Shown: positions 42,867 through 52,126 of the stretch, piece by piece
Numbering within the stretch: position 1 is the stretch's first letter
Layout: every line of letters starts with the position of its first letter
From: Muricoccus roseus
Lineage (GTDB): Bacteria > Pseudomonadota > Alphaproteobacteria > Acetobacterales > Acetobacteraceae
DNA length: 64,000 nt
Reading direction: 5' to 3'
Assembly: GCF_900141905.1 (NCBI RefSeq)
Contig: NZ_FQZF01000012.1
Coordinates: 1-64,000 of the forward strand
Position numbers and translations under genes: made by a program
The notes under the pieces: model-generated
What the model saw: the letters and a program-made list of their open reading frames with translations, nothing else
What the model was told of the DNA's origin: nothing
The model's database searches: none

Positions 42867-42880
42867 GGGACCGGCCTCCT

Positions 42881-43942
42881 TCAGGCCGCTTCGGCCCGCA
42901 ACACCACGCGGCCCGTCACCTTGCCGTCCCGCAGCCGCTCCAGCACGGCATTCGCCTGGTTCATGGGCTCGGTACTAACCGGCAGCGCCGCCAGCTTGCC
43001 GGCCTTGGCCAGCGCCATGACGGATTTAAGGTCGTCCAGCGAGCCCACATAGGATCCCTGGATGGTCAGGGCACGGATGGCCATGAGCGGCAGGGGGATC
43101 GTCATCTCGCCGCCGAACAGCCCGACCTGGACCAGCACCCCGCCCTTGCCGAGCGCATCGAAGGCGAAGCGCGCCGTGGCGGCACCATTCACCAGGTCGA
43201 TCACCGCGAGCGCCGGCCCGCCGCAGGCGGCGACGATCGCCGCCGTCACATCGCCCTCCGCGAGCACCGTGTCCGTTGCCCCGGCCGCCTTGGCCGCTTC
43301 CAGCTTCGCGGCCGAGACATCGACCGAGACGATCCTCCGGTGCCCCAGGGCACGCAGCATATGGATGGCGTTCAATCCGAGCCCGCCGGCCCCCACCAGC
43401 ACCACCGGCCGGTCCGGCGGAATGGCACCCAGCTTCCTGATTGCCGAATGCACCGTGATCCCGGAGCAGGCATAGGTGGCAGCCACCGCGGGCTCCACCC
43501 CGTCCACCGGGACCAGGTACTTCGCGTCCGGCACCAGCACATGGGTCGCGTAGCCGCCGTTCCGGTAGATGCCGAGGGTGCGCGCCGCATTCGCGCACAT
43601 GTTGTCATCCCCTGCGGCACAGCGTTCGCACCGGCCGCAGCCGATCCAGGGGAAGACCACCTTCGCCTCGCCGATGGCGACGCCGCTGGCCTCGGGCCCC
43701 ATCGCGGCGACCCGGCCGGCGATCTCATGCCCCATGGCCAGCGGCAGCACGACGCCACGATCCTTCAGGGAGAGCTTGCCGCGGCTGCCCAGGTCGTAGC
43801 CGCCTTCCCAGATATGCAGGTCGGAATGGCAGACGCCGCAATGCGTCACCTCGATGAGCACCTCGGCGCCCCGCGGCTCCGGCGTCGGCATGTCCAGCGC
43901 CTGCAACGGCGCCCCCGTCTCCACCACCGCCCAGGCGCGCAT
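42881..43942 (-). CDS. Zinc-dependent alcohol dehydrogenase (MDR family)
   Basis: A 353-residue medium-chain dehydrogenase. The catalytic zinc ligands are in THCGVCHSD and MGHEIAG; the structural zinc cysteines are in GCGRCERCAAGDDNMC. The NAD site is VVLVGAGGLGLNAIHML, followed by an Asp in VDVSAAK, which indicates NAD(H). YACSGITVHSAI holds the third catalytic ligand (Cys). It resembles broad-range bacterial alcohol dehydrogenases. ATG 43942 has GGGAGGGG upstream. It is divergent from the TRAP binding-protein gene. Confidence 0.94.
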   Translation of the reverse strand: MRAWAVVETGAPLQALDMPTPEPRGAEVLIEVTHCGVCHSDLHIWEGGYDLGSRGKLSLKDRGVVLPLAMGHEIAGRVAAMGPEASGVAIGEAKVVFPWIGCGRCERCAAGDDNMCANAARTLGIYRNGGYATHVLVPDAKYLVPVDGVEPAVAATYACSGITVHSAIRKLGAIPPDRPVVLVGAGGLGLNAIHMLRALGHRRIVSVDVSAAKLEAAKAAGATDTVLAEGDVTAAIVAACGGPALAVIDLVNGAATARFAFDALGKGGVLVQVGLFGGEMTIPLPLMAIRALTIQGSYVGSLDDLKSVMALAKAGKLAALPVSTEPMNQANAVLERLRDGKVTGRVVLRAEAA

Positions 43943-44067
43943 CCCACCCCTCCCCTTTGCTTGGAGGTCAATCGCACACCCGTGTCGGGGCCGGGTCAAG
44001 CGCACATCCCCCTGGCGCCGCCGACGCGATCGCGTTACTGCCGCCATCGCTGTTGGGAGAGAACGTC

Positions 44068-45171
44068 ATGGATCGCCGCGCCCTTCTGGGCCGCGCCGGG
44101 GGGGCCGCGACGCTGGCCGCCGGTGCCGCCACCATCGCCGCCCCCGCCATCGCCCAGACCGCCCAGCCCACGCTGCGCTGGCGCCTCACCTCCTCCTATC
44201 CGAAGTCGCTGGACTGCATCTATGGCGCCGGCGAGGTCTTCGCCCGCGTGGTGTCCGAGCTGACGGATGACCGCTTCCAGATCCGCGTCTTCGCCGCCGG
44301 CGAGATCGCGCCACCGCTCCAGGCGCTGGACGCCGTGCAGACCGGAAGCGTCGAGTGCTGCCACACCACCAGCTTCCTCTACACCGGCAAGAACGAGGCC
44401 TTCGGCTTCGCCACCGGCCTGCCCTTCGGCCTGAACACCCGCCAGCAGAATGCGTGGATGTATGAAGGCGGCGGCATCGAGTTGATGAACGAGGTGCACC
44501 GCAAGTTCAACGTCTACGGCATGCCCCTGGGCGCCACCGGCGCGCAGATGGGCGGCTGGTTCCGCAAGGCCATGGGCCCGGCTTCCGACCTGAACGGGCT
44601 GAAGATGCGCATCGGCGGCCTCGCGGGGCAGGTGCTCTCCCGTCTTGGCGGCGTGCCGCAGCAGCTCGGCGCGGCCGACCTCTATCCCGGGCTGGAGCGC
44701 GGCACGATCGACGCCGCCGAATGGCTCGGCCCCTATGACGACGAGAAGCTCGGCTTCGTCCGCGTCGCTCCCTTCTATCATTACCCCGCCTGGTGGGAGG
44801 GCGGTGCCTCCACCTACTTTTACGTCAACCTCGACCAATGGAACGCGCTGCCGAAGTCCTACCAGGCCGCCATCCGCGCCGGCTGCGCCGAGGCGACGCA
44901 CTGGATGGTCGCGCGCTACGACATCCGCAACCCGGACAGCCTGCGCCGCCTCGTCGCCCAGGGCGCGAAGCTCACCCCCTTCTCGCGCGACATGCTGGAC
45001 ACCTGCCTGCGCACCTGGCTCGACATCGAGAAGGAGCTGGTCGCGAGGAATCCCGACTTCGCGAAGGTGCATGAAAGCTGGTCGAAGCACCGCGACGACA
45101 TGCGGATCTGGCACCGCGTCGCGGAACTGCCCTTCGACAACTACGTCGCCCAGGCCTCGGCCCGGCGCTGA
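44068..45171 (+). CDS. TRAP transporter substrate-binding protein (DctP-type)
   Basis: A 367-residue TRAP periplasmic receptor. The leader (DRRALLGRAGGAATLAAGAA) has the twin Arg of a Tat signal and an AIAQ cleavage site. The mature part contains RWRLTSSYPKSLDCIYG, the binding-site Arg in NGLKMRIGGLAG, GTIDAAEWLGPYDDEKLGF and HYPAWWEGGAS, typical of the mannitol/chloroaromatic or 2-oxo-acid group of TRAP receptors. No DctQ or DctM gene is nearby, so the membrane subunits must lie elsewhere. Ligand unknown, probably an organic acid. Confidence 0.92.
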   Translation: MDRRALLGRAGGAATLAAGAATIAAPAIAQTAQPTLRWRLTSSYPKSLDCIYGAGEVFARVVSELTDDRFQIRVFAAGEIAPPLQALDAVQTGSVECCHTTSFLYTGKNEAFGFATGLPFGLNTRQQNAWMYEGGGIELMNEVHRKFNVYGMPLGATGAQMGGWFRKAMGPASDLNGLKMRIGGLAGQVLSRLGGVPQQLGAADLYPGLERGTIDAAEWLGPYDDEKLGFVRVAPFYHYPAWWEGGASTYFYVNLDQWNALPKSYQAAIRAGCAEATHWMVARYDIRNPDSLRRLVAQGAKLTPFSRDMLDTCLRTWLDIEKELVARNPDFAKVHESWSKHRDDMRIWHRVAELPFDNYVAQASARR

Positions 45172-45204
45172 GGCCGGGAACCCGGCGCCCACCCGGGCGC
45201 CGGA

Positions 45205-46260
45205 TCAGGGCTTCTTCGGCGCGGGCGCGCGGGCGGAGACCAGGGCGCGGCGGATTTCCGCCTCTGCCTCGCCCAACGCCTTGGTGGCGGCGACGCGCCG
45301 CTCGCGGCCTTCCTGCGCGATGCGCAGCGAATCCTCGATCGTTGCGACCAGCGCCGCGTTCGCCTTCTGCACGGCGTCCAGATCCACCACGCCGCGCTCG
45401 ATCTCCGTCCGCACCTCCACATTGGCGCGCCGAAGGCCTTCGGCATTGGCGGTCAGCAGCTCGTTCGTCAGGTCGGTCGCCGCCCGCACCGCGTGCCCGG
45501 CCTCGCGCATCCGCTGCAGGGCCAGTGCCTGGGCCAGCTGGGTGCGCCAGAGCGGCACGGTGTTGGCCAGCACGGAATGGATCCGCCCGGCCAGCGCCTT
45601 GTCGTTCTCCTGGATCAGCCGGATGGAGGGCAGCGCCTGCATCGCGATCTGCCGCGTCAGGCGCAAGTCGTGGACGCGGCGGTCCAGCTCCTCCCGCGCG
45701 GCGCGCAGGTCGCGCAGGCGCTGTGGCGCGAGCGGATCGCGGCCCACCTCGGCCTCCCACTCGGCCGCCGGGATGGCCTCCTTGTCCGTCCGGGCGAGAA
45801 CGGCCTCGCCGGCCGCGATATGGTCCGCCAGGGCGTGGAACCAGGCGAGCGTCCCGTCATAGAGCCGCTCCAGCCGCTCCACATCCTCCATCAGCCTGGT
45901 GCGGTGCGCGTCCAGCTTGTCGCCAATCGCCTCCACCTGGCTGCGCACGCCCTCGTAGCGCTGCAGGATGGCGGCGGTCTCCGCCCCCGCCCGGCTGAAC
46001 AGGCGGGTGATCAGCCCTGGCTTCGCGTCCAGCTTCGTCACGTCGAAGCCCCGGAGCGTGGTGAGCAGGCGCGACAGCGAATCGCCGGCCTCCCCCACCG
46101 CGTCGTTGCGCGCGGCGCCGAGCATGGCGTCCGCCGCCGCCGTGGCCCGTCCCTGCGCCTCCTGCCCGAAACGGGTGATGCTGATGGGGTCGTTCAGGTC
46201 GATCCGCTTAGCCAGCTCCGCCACGCGCTCCGGCGCGGCCTCCAGCGCCTTGTCGCTCAT
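45205..46260 (-). CDS. TelA-family (toxic anion resistance) protein
   Basis: A 351-residue mostly helical cytoplasmic protein of the TelA/YaaN family. Signs include an amphipathic N-terminal region (FGQEAQGRATAAADAML), a Gly-Phe-Asp-Val segment (LRGFDVTKLDA), LERLYDGTLAWFHALADHIA and the long coiled-coil ending (DLDAVQKANAALVATIEDSL). TelA was named for tellurite resistance in some plasmids, but chromosomal members have other, poorly understood roles. It overlaps the xpaC-like gene by 4 nt. Confidence 0.92.
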   Translation of the reverse strand: MSDKALEAAPERVAELAKRIDLNDPISITRFGQEAQGRATAAADAMLGAARNDAVGEAGDSLSRLLTTLRGFDVTKLDAKPGLITRLFSRAGAETAAILQRYEGVRSQVEAIGDKLDAHRTRLMEDVERLERLYDGTLAWFHALADHIAAGEAVLARTDKEAIPAAEWEAEVGRDPLAPQRLRDLRAAREELDRRVHDLRLTRQIAMQALPSIRLIQENDKALAGRIHSVLANTVPLWRTQLAQALALQRMREAGHAVRAATDLTNELLTANAEGLRRANVEVRTEIERGVVDLDAVQKANAALVATIEDSLRIAQEGRERRVAATKALGEAEAEIRRALVSARAPAPKKP

Positions 46261-47003
46261 GCGATGCCCTCCTGGTGCAGGCGGTCCTGCAGGACCTTCA
46301 CCTGGATCGCCAATGCCTCGGTCTCCGCGCCGCGCAGATCCTCGGCGGACTGGCGGGCGGCCCGCGCCAGGTCGTCCACGAGAACCGGCAGCGTCTCCGG
46401 CGGCGTGGCGCCCTGGGCGAGGCGCTGGCTGATCCGCTCCAGCCCGTCCACGCCGACGACCAGCACGCGCCGGGCCTGGCCCGCGGCATCCGGGCGCAGC
46501 GTCAGCTCATGCAGGAGGCCGCGCATGGCCTCCACCGCCGGCAGGAGGAGGCGGTCCCCGGTCTGCAGGGCGGAGATCCGGGCGCGCAGCGGGTCCAGCC
46601 CATCGGGCGGACGCGGAGGCGGCGGCGGGGGTGGCGGTGCCATCTCCGTCACCCCCTCATAGAGCAGGCGCGCGCCGCCCCAGGCCATGAAGCCGAGCAC
46701 CACGGCGCCCCATGCCCCTGTCCCGCCGGCGAAGCCGGCCGCCAGCCCCGTGCCCACGCCCAGCACCACCCCAGCCCTGCGGGCATCGCCGCGCCGGGCA
46801 CGGGCCAGATGGGTCATGGCGCTGGCCACCCCGGCGATCCCGGCAATGCAGCCGCCGATCAGCCTTCCCTGCCCGCTGGCGAGGGAGAGGAAGAAAGCCG
46901 GCACGAAGGGAAGGGCGAAAAGGGCGATAGGCACGCCCCGCAGGCCGGTCCACCAGCGCGGCAGCCTGTCGAAGCCCCGATACGGGCCTTGGGTCGGGCT
47001 CAA
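46257..47003 (-). CDS. XpaC-family membrane protein
   Basis: A 248-residue protein of the 5-bromo-4-chloroindolyl phosphate hydrolysis (XpaC) family. Two or three hydrophobic helices in the first half (GVPIALFALPFVPAFFLSLA, ACIAGIAGVASAMTHLA-like and GVVLGVGTGLAAGFAGG) are followed by a Pro-rich linker and a helical C-terminal half. xpaC and telA are commonly adjacent in bacteria and may act together at the membrane. It starts at TTG 47003 with GAGG 9 nt upstream; this start overlaps the stop of the 40-codon gene ahead of it. Confidence 0.88.
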   Translation of the reverse strand: MSPTQGPYRGFDRLPRWWTGLRGVPIALFALPFVPAFFLSLASGQGRLIGGCIAGIAGVASAMTHLARARRGDARRAGVVLGVGTGLAAGFAGGTGAWGAVVLGFMAWGGARLLYEGVTEMAPPPPPPPPRPPDGLDPLRARISALQTGDRLLLPAVEAMRGLLHELTLRPDAAGQARRVLVVGVDGLERISQRLAQGATPPETLPVLVDDLARAARQSAEDLRGAETEALAIQVKVLQDRLHQEGIA

Positions 47004-47122
47004 TCGAAGAGCCTCACCAGGACATGGATGAAGGAGAGTATGCCCGTGAAGCCGACACTGGCCGCGAGGAGCGCGAGGCCAGCGATTCGCCGGACGGGGG
47101 CTGGGAGAGGAGCGGGGTTCAT
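47000..47122 (-). CDS. 40-residue single-pass membrane protein upstream of xpaC
   Basis: A short open frame on the minus strand from ATG 47122 to TGA 47000. The product MNPAPLPAPVRRIAGLALLA continues as ASVGFTGILSFIHVLVRLFD, one clear transmembrane helix with a basic N-terminal flank. Its stop overlaps the TTG start of the xpaC-like gene (TTGA), the junction used repeatedly in this genome for coupled genes. The ribosome site upstream of ATG is weak. No family is recognised; coupling and topology suggest a small partner of XpaC/TelA. Confidence 0.6.
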   Translation of the reverse strand: MNPAPLPAPVRRIAGLALLAASVGFTGILSFIHVLVRLFD

Positions 47123-47172
47123 CGCAGGCCGAAAGATCGCCCCGCCCCGCCCCCTCTTCAAGCGCCCCGGGC

Positions 47173-48195
47173 CTAGAGTTTCACACGAAGCATGCGGGCG
47201 ATCTCGCCGACGATGCCCGCGCGGAAGGCGAGGACGCAGAGAACGAAGATCACCCCCTGGATGATGGTCACCCAGGCCCCGAAGGGCGCGAGGTAGGTTT
47301 GCATGCTGACCACGGCCCCGGCCCCGATCACGGGCCCGAAGAGAGTGCCCAGCCCGCCGAGCAGGGTCATCAGCACCACCTCGCCCGACATGGACCAGTG
47401 AACATCCGTCAGGGTGGCGATGCCGACCGTGATCGCCTTGGCCCCCCCGGCGATGCCGGCGATGCCGGCGGACAGGACGAAGGCCACCAGCTTGTAGTCA
47501 TCCGTCCGGTACCCGAGCGAGGTGGCCCGGGGCTCGTTCTCCCGAATGGCGGTCAGCACCTGGCCGAAGGGGGAATGGATGATCCGGTGGATCAGCAGGA
47601 AGCCGACGAGGAACAGGGCGGCGACGAACCAGTACATGTTCATGTCCGCCCGTAGGTCGATCACGCCGAAGAGCATGCCGCGCGGGATGGACTGAATGCC
47701 GTCCTCGCCATGGGTGAAGGGCGCCTGGAGACAGAAGAAGTAGACCATCTGCGCGAGGGCAAGGGTGATCATGGCGAAGTAGATGCCCGCCCGCCGGATG
47801 GCGATCCAGCCGAAGACGAGGCCGAAAGCCGCCCCGGCGACGCCGCCGAGCAGGATGGAGAGCTCCGGCGTCAGCCCCCAGACCTTGGCCGCATGCGCCG
47901 CGATGTAGCTGCCCATGCCGAAATAGGCCGCATGCCCGAAGGAGAGCAGGCCGACATAGCCGATGAGAAGGTTGAAGGCGCAGGCGAAGAGGGCGAAGCA
48001 GAGCAGCTTCATCAGGAATTGCGGGTAGAGGAAGAAGGGGCAGGCGATCAGCGCCGCGATCAGCACCAGGAGCGCGATCCCCTGCGCCCGGGTGAAGCCG
48101 AAGAATCCCTGGGCCGAGGGCGGCAGCGCGGCGGGCGTGCCGCCCTCTGAGGCGCCGGGGGCGGCATGGGGCGAGAGTGTCGTGGCGGACGCCAT
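47173..48195 (-). CDS. livM: Branched-chain amino acid-type ABC transporter permease LivM
   Basis: A 340-residue multi-pass permease with about nine hydrophobic segments, the LivM signature GYVGLLSFGHAAYFGMGSYI near residue 80 and a GGLGTLFGPVIGAGAV loop near the C-terminus, which contacts the ATPases. There is an extra polar N-terminal 30 residues. It lies 3 nt downstream of livH. The transporter imports branched-chain amino acids or, often in this group, amides or aromatic acids. Confidence 0.94.
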   Translation of the reverse strand: MASATTLSPHAAPGASEGGTPAALPPSAQGFFGFTRAQGIALLVLIAALIACPFFLYPQFLMKLLCFALFACAFNLLIGYVGLLSFGHAAYFGMGSYIAAHAAKVWGLTPELSILLGGVAGAAFGLVFGWIAIRRAGIYFAMITLALAQMVYFFCLQAPFTHGEDGIQSIPRGMLFGVIDLRADMNMYWFVAALFLVGFLLIHRIIHSPFGQVLTAIRENEPRATSLGYRTDDYKLVAFVLSAGIAGIAGGAKAITVGIATLTDVHWSMSGEVVLMTLLGGLGTLFGPVIGAGAVVSMQTYLAPFGAWVTIIQGVIFVLCVLAFRAGIVGEIARMLRVKL

Positions 48196-48198
48196 GGG

Positions 48199-49086
48199 TC
48201 AGGCCCTTCCGAACAGGCCGGCGGGGCGTGCGAGCAGCACGATCGCCATGATGACGAAGATCACGGTGGCTGAGGCCTCGGGATAGATCACCCTGGTCAG
48301 GCCCTCGACGAGGCCGAGGCCGAAGCCGGTGATGACCGAGCCGAGGATGGAGCCCATCCCGCCGATCACCACGACGGCGAAGACGGTGATGATGAAGTTC
48401 GACCCCATGCCCGGATTGACCGAATAGATGGGCGCCGCCAGCACCCCGGCCAGCGCGGCCAGCCCCACGCCCGCCGCATAGGTCAGGGTGACCATGCGCG
48501 GCACGTTCACGCCGAAGGCCTGGACGAGCGGCGCATTCTCCGTCGCGGCGCGGAGATAGGCGCCGAGCCGCGTCTTCTCGATGACCAGCCAGGTGGCGAT
48601 GCAGACCGCGAAGGCGGCGACCACGACCCAGACGCGGTACTTCGGCAGCATCATGAAGCCGAGGTCGAGCGGCGCGCCGGTCAGCGCGGCCGGCGGGGCA
48701 TAGGGCAGGCCGGAGGAGCCGAACTGGTTGCGGAACAGCCCCTCGATGATCAGCGCCAGGCCGAAGGTCAGCAACAGGCCGTAGAGGTGGTCGAGCTTGT
48801 ACAGCCGGGAGATCATCGTTCGTTCGAGGATCACGCCGAAGACGCCCACGATCAACGGCGAGAGGATGAGCGCGCCCCAATAGGGGATGCCGGCCCAGTT
48901 CAGCAGCATCCAGGCGACGAAGGCGCCCATCATGAACTGGGCGCCATGGGCGAAGTTGATGACGTTCAGCATGCCGAAGATCACGGCAAGGCCCAGCGAC
49001 AGCAGCGCGTAGAAGGCGCCGTTCACCAGCCCCAGCACGATCTGCGGCGCCGACATCTCAAGCTGAAAGAGAAGTTCCTCGAGCAA
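48199..49086 (-). CDS. livH: Branched-chain amino acid-type ABC transporter permease LivH
   Basis: A 295-residue permease with eight to nine membrane segments. The motif LGLAVIFGMLNVINFAHGAQF is the LivH signature, and GGMGSILGSVITGFGLGLVE forms the ATPase-contacting loop. It is the second gene after the binding protein, 58 nt downstream of it on the minus strand, and couples to livM with a 3-nt gap. Confidence 0.95.
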   Translation of the reverse strand: MLEELLFQLEMSAPQIVLGLVNGAFYALLSLGLAVIFGMLNVINFAHGAQFMMGAFVAWMLLNWAGIPYWGALILSPLIVGVFGVILERTMISRLYKLDHLYGLLLTFGLALIIEGLFRNQFGSSGLPYAPPAALTGAPLDLGFMMLPKYRVWVVVAAFAVCIATWLVIEKTRLGAYLRAATENAPLVQAFGVNVPRMVTLTYAAGVGLAALAGVLAAPIYSVNPGMGSNFIITVFAVVVIGGMGSILGSVITGFGLGLVEGLTRVIYPEASATVIFVIMAIVLLARPAGLFGRA

Positions 49087-49144
49087 GGCGGATCACCCGT
49101 GCTAGCCAGGGAAGCCGCGCTGGGCGGCTTCCCCGGGTTTCGGT

Positions 49145-50383
49145 TCAGGTGCGGACGAGGGAGCAGCTGCCCTCGGCCATCGGGCGGAAGGCCTCCTCCG
49201 CCGGCACAGTGCGGACGAGCTTATAGTAATCCCACGGGCCCTTGCTCTCGCCCGGCGCCTTCACCTCGAAGAGGTAGGACGGATGCAGCTTGCGGCCGTC
49301 CTGGCGAATCGAGCCCGGGCCGAAGGCGTCGTCATCCGTCGGCATGGCCTTCATGCGCGTCACCGTCTCCAGCCCGCTCGCCTTGGCTTGGGCGACGCCC
49401 ATATCGGCCGCGGCCTTAAGATAGTGCAGCGCTGCGGAGTAGCAGCCCGCCTGCCACATGGTCGGCATGGCACCGTTCAGCGGGCCCTTCAGCTTGTTGG
49501 CCAGGTTCCGCGTGCGGTCGTTCAGGTCCCAATAATAGGTCTCGGAAAGCACCAGCCCCTGGGCGGTGTTGAGGCCAAGGCTGTGCACGTCGCTGACGAT
49601 CATCAGCAGCACGGCCAGCTTCTGCCGGCGCGTCAGCCCGAACTCCGCGGCCTGCTTCACGCTGTTGATCGTATCAACGCCCGCATTGGCGAGGCCGACC
49701 ACCTTGGCGCGCGATTGCTGCGCCTGCAGCAGGAAGGAGGAGAAGTCGGTCGTGCCCGGGAACGGATGGCGCACGGAGCCGAGTACCCGCCCGCCCTGCT
49801 TCCGCACCAGATCCCCGGTGTCGCGCTCGAGCGCATGGCCGAAGGCATAATCCGCGGTGATGAAGAACCAGGTGTCGCCGCCCGCCTTCACCATGGCGCC
49901 GCCCGTGGAATTGGCGAGCATCCAGGTGTCGTAGGTCCAGTGGATCGTGTTCCCGTGGCAGGCCGGGCCGGTGAGGTCGGCCGTGGCGCCCGTGGAATTC
50001 AGCATGATCTTGTTCTTCTCCTTCACCACGCCATGCACGGCTAGGGCGCAGGAGGAGGTCGCGACATCGATAATGACATCGACGCCGTCGCGGTCGATCC
50101 ACTGGCGCGCGATGGTGGAGGCGACGTCGGGCTTGTTCTGGTGGTCGCCCTGCAGCACCTCCACCTGGATGTTGCGGCCGGCCACGCCGCTGTCCTGCAC
50201 GGCCTGGCGCACGGCGGCGACGGAACCCGGGCCGCAGCCGTCACGATAGGTGCCGGACATGTCGGTGAGCACACCGAGCTTCAGCACGTTGTTCGCCTGC
50301 GCGCGGGCGCTGCCCCAGGGCATCATGCCCAGGGCCGGAAGGGCTGCGGCGCCCCCGAGCAAGCTGCGGCGGTCGATGGTCAT
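49145..50383 (-). CDS. ABC transporter substrate-binding protein (Liv-type cognate)
   Basis: A 412-residue type I periplasmic binding protein with a signal peptide (RRSLLGGAAALPALGMMPWG, cleavage near SARAQA). The mature part has LKLGVLTDMSGTYRDGCG, NTIHWTYDTWM, FPGTTDFSSFLLQAQQSRAK and the C-terminal AFRPMAEGSCSLV. It is the receptor of the LivGF-HM transporter that flanks it and a paralogue of the orphan protein at 17485-18738. The family includes amino-acid and amide binders; the ligand cannot be fixed by sequence. ATG 50383 is a standard start. Confidence 0.94.
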   Translation of the reverse strand: MTIDRRSLLGGAAALPALGMMPWGSARAQANNVLKLGVLTDMSGTYRDGCGPGSVAAVRQAVQDSGVAGRNIQVEVLQGDHQNKPDVASTIARQWIDRDGVDVIIDVATSSCALAVHGVVKEKNKIMLNSTGATADLTGPACHGNTIHWTYDTWMLANSTGGAMVKAGGDTWFFITADYAFGHALERDTGDLVRKQGGRVLGSVRHPFPGTTDFSSFLLQAQQSRAKVVGLANAGVDTINSVKQAAEFGLTRRQKLAVLLMIVSDVHSLGLNTAQGLVLSETYYWDLNDRTRNLANKLKGPLNGAMPTMWQAGCYSAALHYLKAAADMGVAQAKASGLETVTRMKAMPTDDDAFGPGSIRQDGRKLHPSYLFEVKAPGESKGPWDYYKLVRTVPAEEAFRPMAEGSCSLVRT

Positions 50384-50442
50384 TCCTGTTTGTCTCCCAG
50401 TTCTTCGTTCTTCATCCGGCGCGGCGGGTTCCCCGCCCGCCG

Positions 50443-51183
50443 CTAGACACCGAGATAGGCGTGCAGCCGTTCCATGCTGCCGGCCATCTCGTGATTCATC
50501 ACGCTGTCCACTACGCGGCCATGCTCCATCACGTAATGGCGGTCGGCCACGGTCTGGGCGAAGCGGAAGTTCTGCTCCACCAGCAGCACGGTGTAGCCGC
50601 GCTGCTTGATCTCGCGGATCATGGCGCCGATCTGCTGCACGATGACGGGGGCCAGCCCCTCGGTCGGCTCGTCCAGCAGCAGCAACGGCGCGCCGGTGCG
50701 CAGGATGCGGGCGATGGCCAGCATCTGCTGCTCCCCGCCCGAGAGCTTCGTGCCCTGGCTGCGCGCCCGCTCCTTCAGATTGGGGAAGAGGGCATGGATC
50801 GTCGGGATATCCAGCCCACCTTCGCGCACCTTCGGCGGCAGCATCAGGTTCTCGGTCACGTCGAGGCTCGCGAAGATCCCGCGCTCCTCCGGACAGTAAC
50901 CGATGCCCGCGCGCCCGATCGCATCCGGGCTCATCCGGATCGTCTCGCGCCCCTCGAAAACCACCGACCCCGTGCGCCGGCCCGTCAGCCCCATGATGGC
51001 GCGCAGCGTGCTCGTCTTGCCCGCACCGTTGCGGCCGAGCAGCGTGACCACCTCGCCCCGGCGGATATCCAGGTTCACGCCATGCAGCACATGGCTCTCG
51101 CCATACCAGGCATGGAGGTCCCGGATGGCGAGCATCACATCCGTGATGGCGTCGGGCAGCACCGGCGGCAACGCGTCAGGCAT
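50443..51183 (-). CDS. livF: Branched-chain amino acid-type ABC transporter ATPase LivF
   Basis: A 246-residue ATPase. Walker A is GRNGAGKTST, signature LSGGEQQMLAIARIL, Walker B LLLLDEPTEGLAP, and the switch His is in TVLLVEQNF-like context with Q as usual for LivF. IGYCPEERGIFASLDVTENL is the LivF-type Q-loop region. ATG 51183 overlaps the livG stop by 8 nt. The Prodomain-like first 15 residues (PDALPPVLPDAITD) are a short extension compared with E. coli LivF. Confidence 0.95.
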   Translation of the reverse strand: MPDALPPVLPDAITDVMLAIRDLHAWYGESHVLHGVNLDIRRGEVVTLLGRNGAGKTSTLRAIMGLTGRRTGSVVFEGRETIRMSPDAIGRAGIGYCPEERGIFASLDVTENLMLPPKVREGGLDIPTIHALFPNLKERARSQGTKLSGGEQQMLAIARILRTGAPLLLLDEPTEGLAPVIVQQIGAMIREIKQRGYTVLLVEQNFRFAQTVADRHYVMEHGRVVDSVMNHEMAGSMERLHAYLGV

Positions 51184-51958
51184 GGGCCACCTCCGCCGCG
51201 CCGGAAACCCCGGGATCGCTGCCGAGATAGGCGGCCACCACCGCCGGGTTGCGCGACACCTCGGCATAGGGCCCCTCGGCCAGCACCTTGCCGCGGGTCA
51301 GCACGGTGATGGCATCGCAGAGCCCCTCAACCACCTTCAGGTTGTGCTCGACCATCAACACCGTGCGCCCCTGCGCTACGCGGCGCACCAGGGCGACGAT
51401 CCGGTCCACATCCTCATGCGTCATGCCGGCCGTGGGCTCGTCGAGCAGCATGAGAGTCGGCTCGAGGGCCAGGGTGGTCGCGATCTCCAGCGCGCGCTTA
51501 CGGCCATAGGGGAGCGTGCCGGCCGGGGCGCCCGCATAGGCGGTCAGTCCCACATCGGCGAGCAGCTCCATCGCCCGCTCGTCGTAGCGGCGCAGCACCG
51601 TGTCGCTCCGCCAGAAGTCGTAGCTGCCGCCGCGCTGCCGCTGCAACGCCACCCGCACGTTCTCCAGCACGGAGAGATGGGGGAACACCGCCGAGATCTG
51701 GAAGGACCGCACCAGCCCGAGCCGGGCGACCTCGGCCGGCTTCATGGCGGTGATGTCGCGCCCGTCATAGCGGATCGTCCCGCGAGAGGGCTGCATGAAC
51801 TTCGTCAGCAGGTTGAAGCAGGTCGTCTTGCCCGCCCCGTTCGGGCCGATCAGCCCGTGGATCGTGCCGCGCCTGATTCGCAGGTCCACACCCGAGACCG
51901 CGACGAAGCCGCGGAACTCCTTGGTCAGACCTTCTGTCTCCAGGATGAATTCCTGCAC
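51176..51958 (-). CDS. livG: Branched-chain amino acid-type ABC transporter ATPase LivG
   Basis: A 260-residue ATPase. Walker A GPNGAGKTTC, Q-loop region LGLVRSFQISAVFPHLSVLE, Walker B LMLLDEPTAGM with the LivG-type MTHEDVDRI after it, and switch His in LMVEHNLKVVEGLCD. The ABC signature motif reads LPYGRKRALEIATTLA, the usual LivG variant of LSGGQ. First gene of the livG-livF-binding protein-livH-livM operon. Confidence 0.95.
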   Translation of the reverse strand: MQEFILETEGLTKEFRGFVAVSGVDLRIRRGTIHGLIGPNGAGKTTCFNLLTKFMQPSRGTIRYDGRDITAMKPAEVARLGLVRSFQISAVFPHLSVLENVRVALQRQRGGSYDFWRSDTVLRRYDERAMELLADVGLTAYAGAPAGTLPYGRKRALEIATTLALEPTLMLLDEPTAGMTHEDVDRIVALVRRVAQGRTVLMVEHNLKVVEGLCDAITVLTRGKVLAEGPYAEVSRNPAVVAAYLGSDPGVSGAAEVAHA

Positions 51959-52126
51959 CCGGACCGCCCCATTTCCCTGAACGCCGTCTTCGCGGCTGTC
52001 AGGGAACCATGCCGGGATGACCGGGGCCGCGCAAGCGGATTGCGGAACGAGCGGCTTGCAAGGAAGGATCTTCGGGGCCGGGGCGGTCCTGCGGGAGAAT
52101 CGGCCCGTCCTTCTCCCCGGCGCGGA

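Noticed and set aside
45205-47003. Tellurite resistance operon
   Set aside because: TelA/XpaC proteins are widespread on chromosomes and the resistance name comes from one plasmid context; nothing else for tellurite (terB/C/D, tehA/B) is present.
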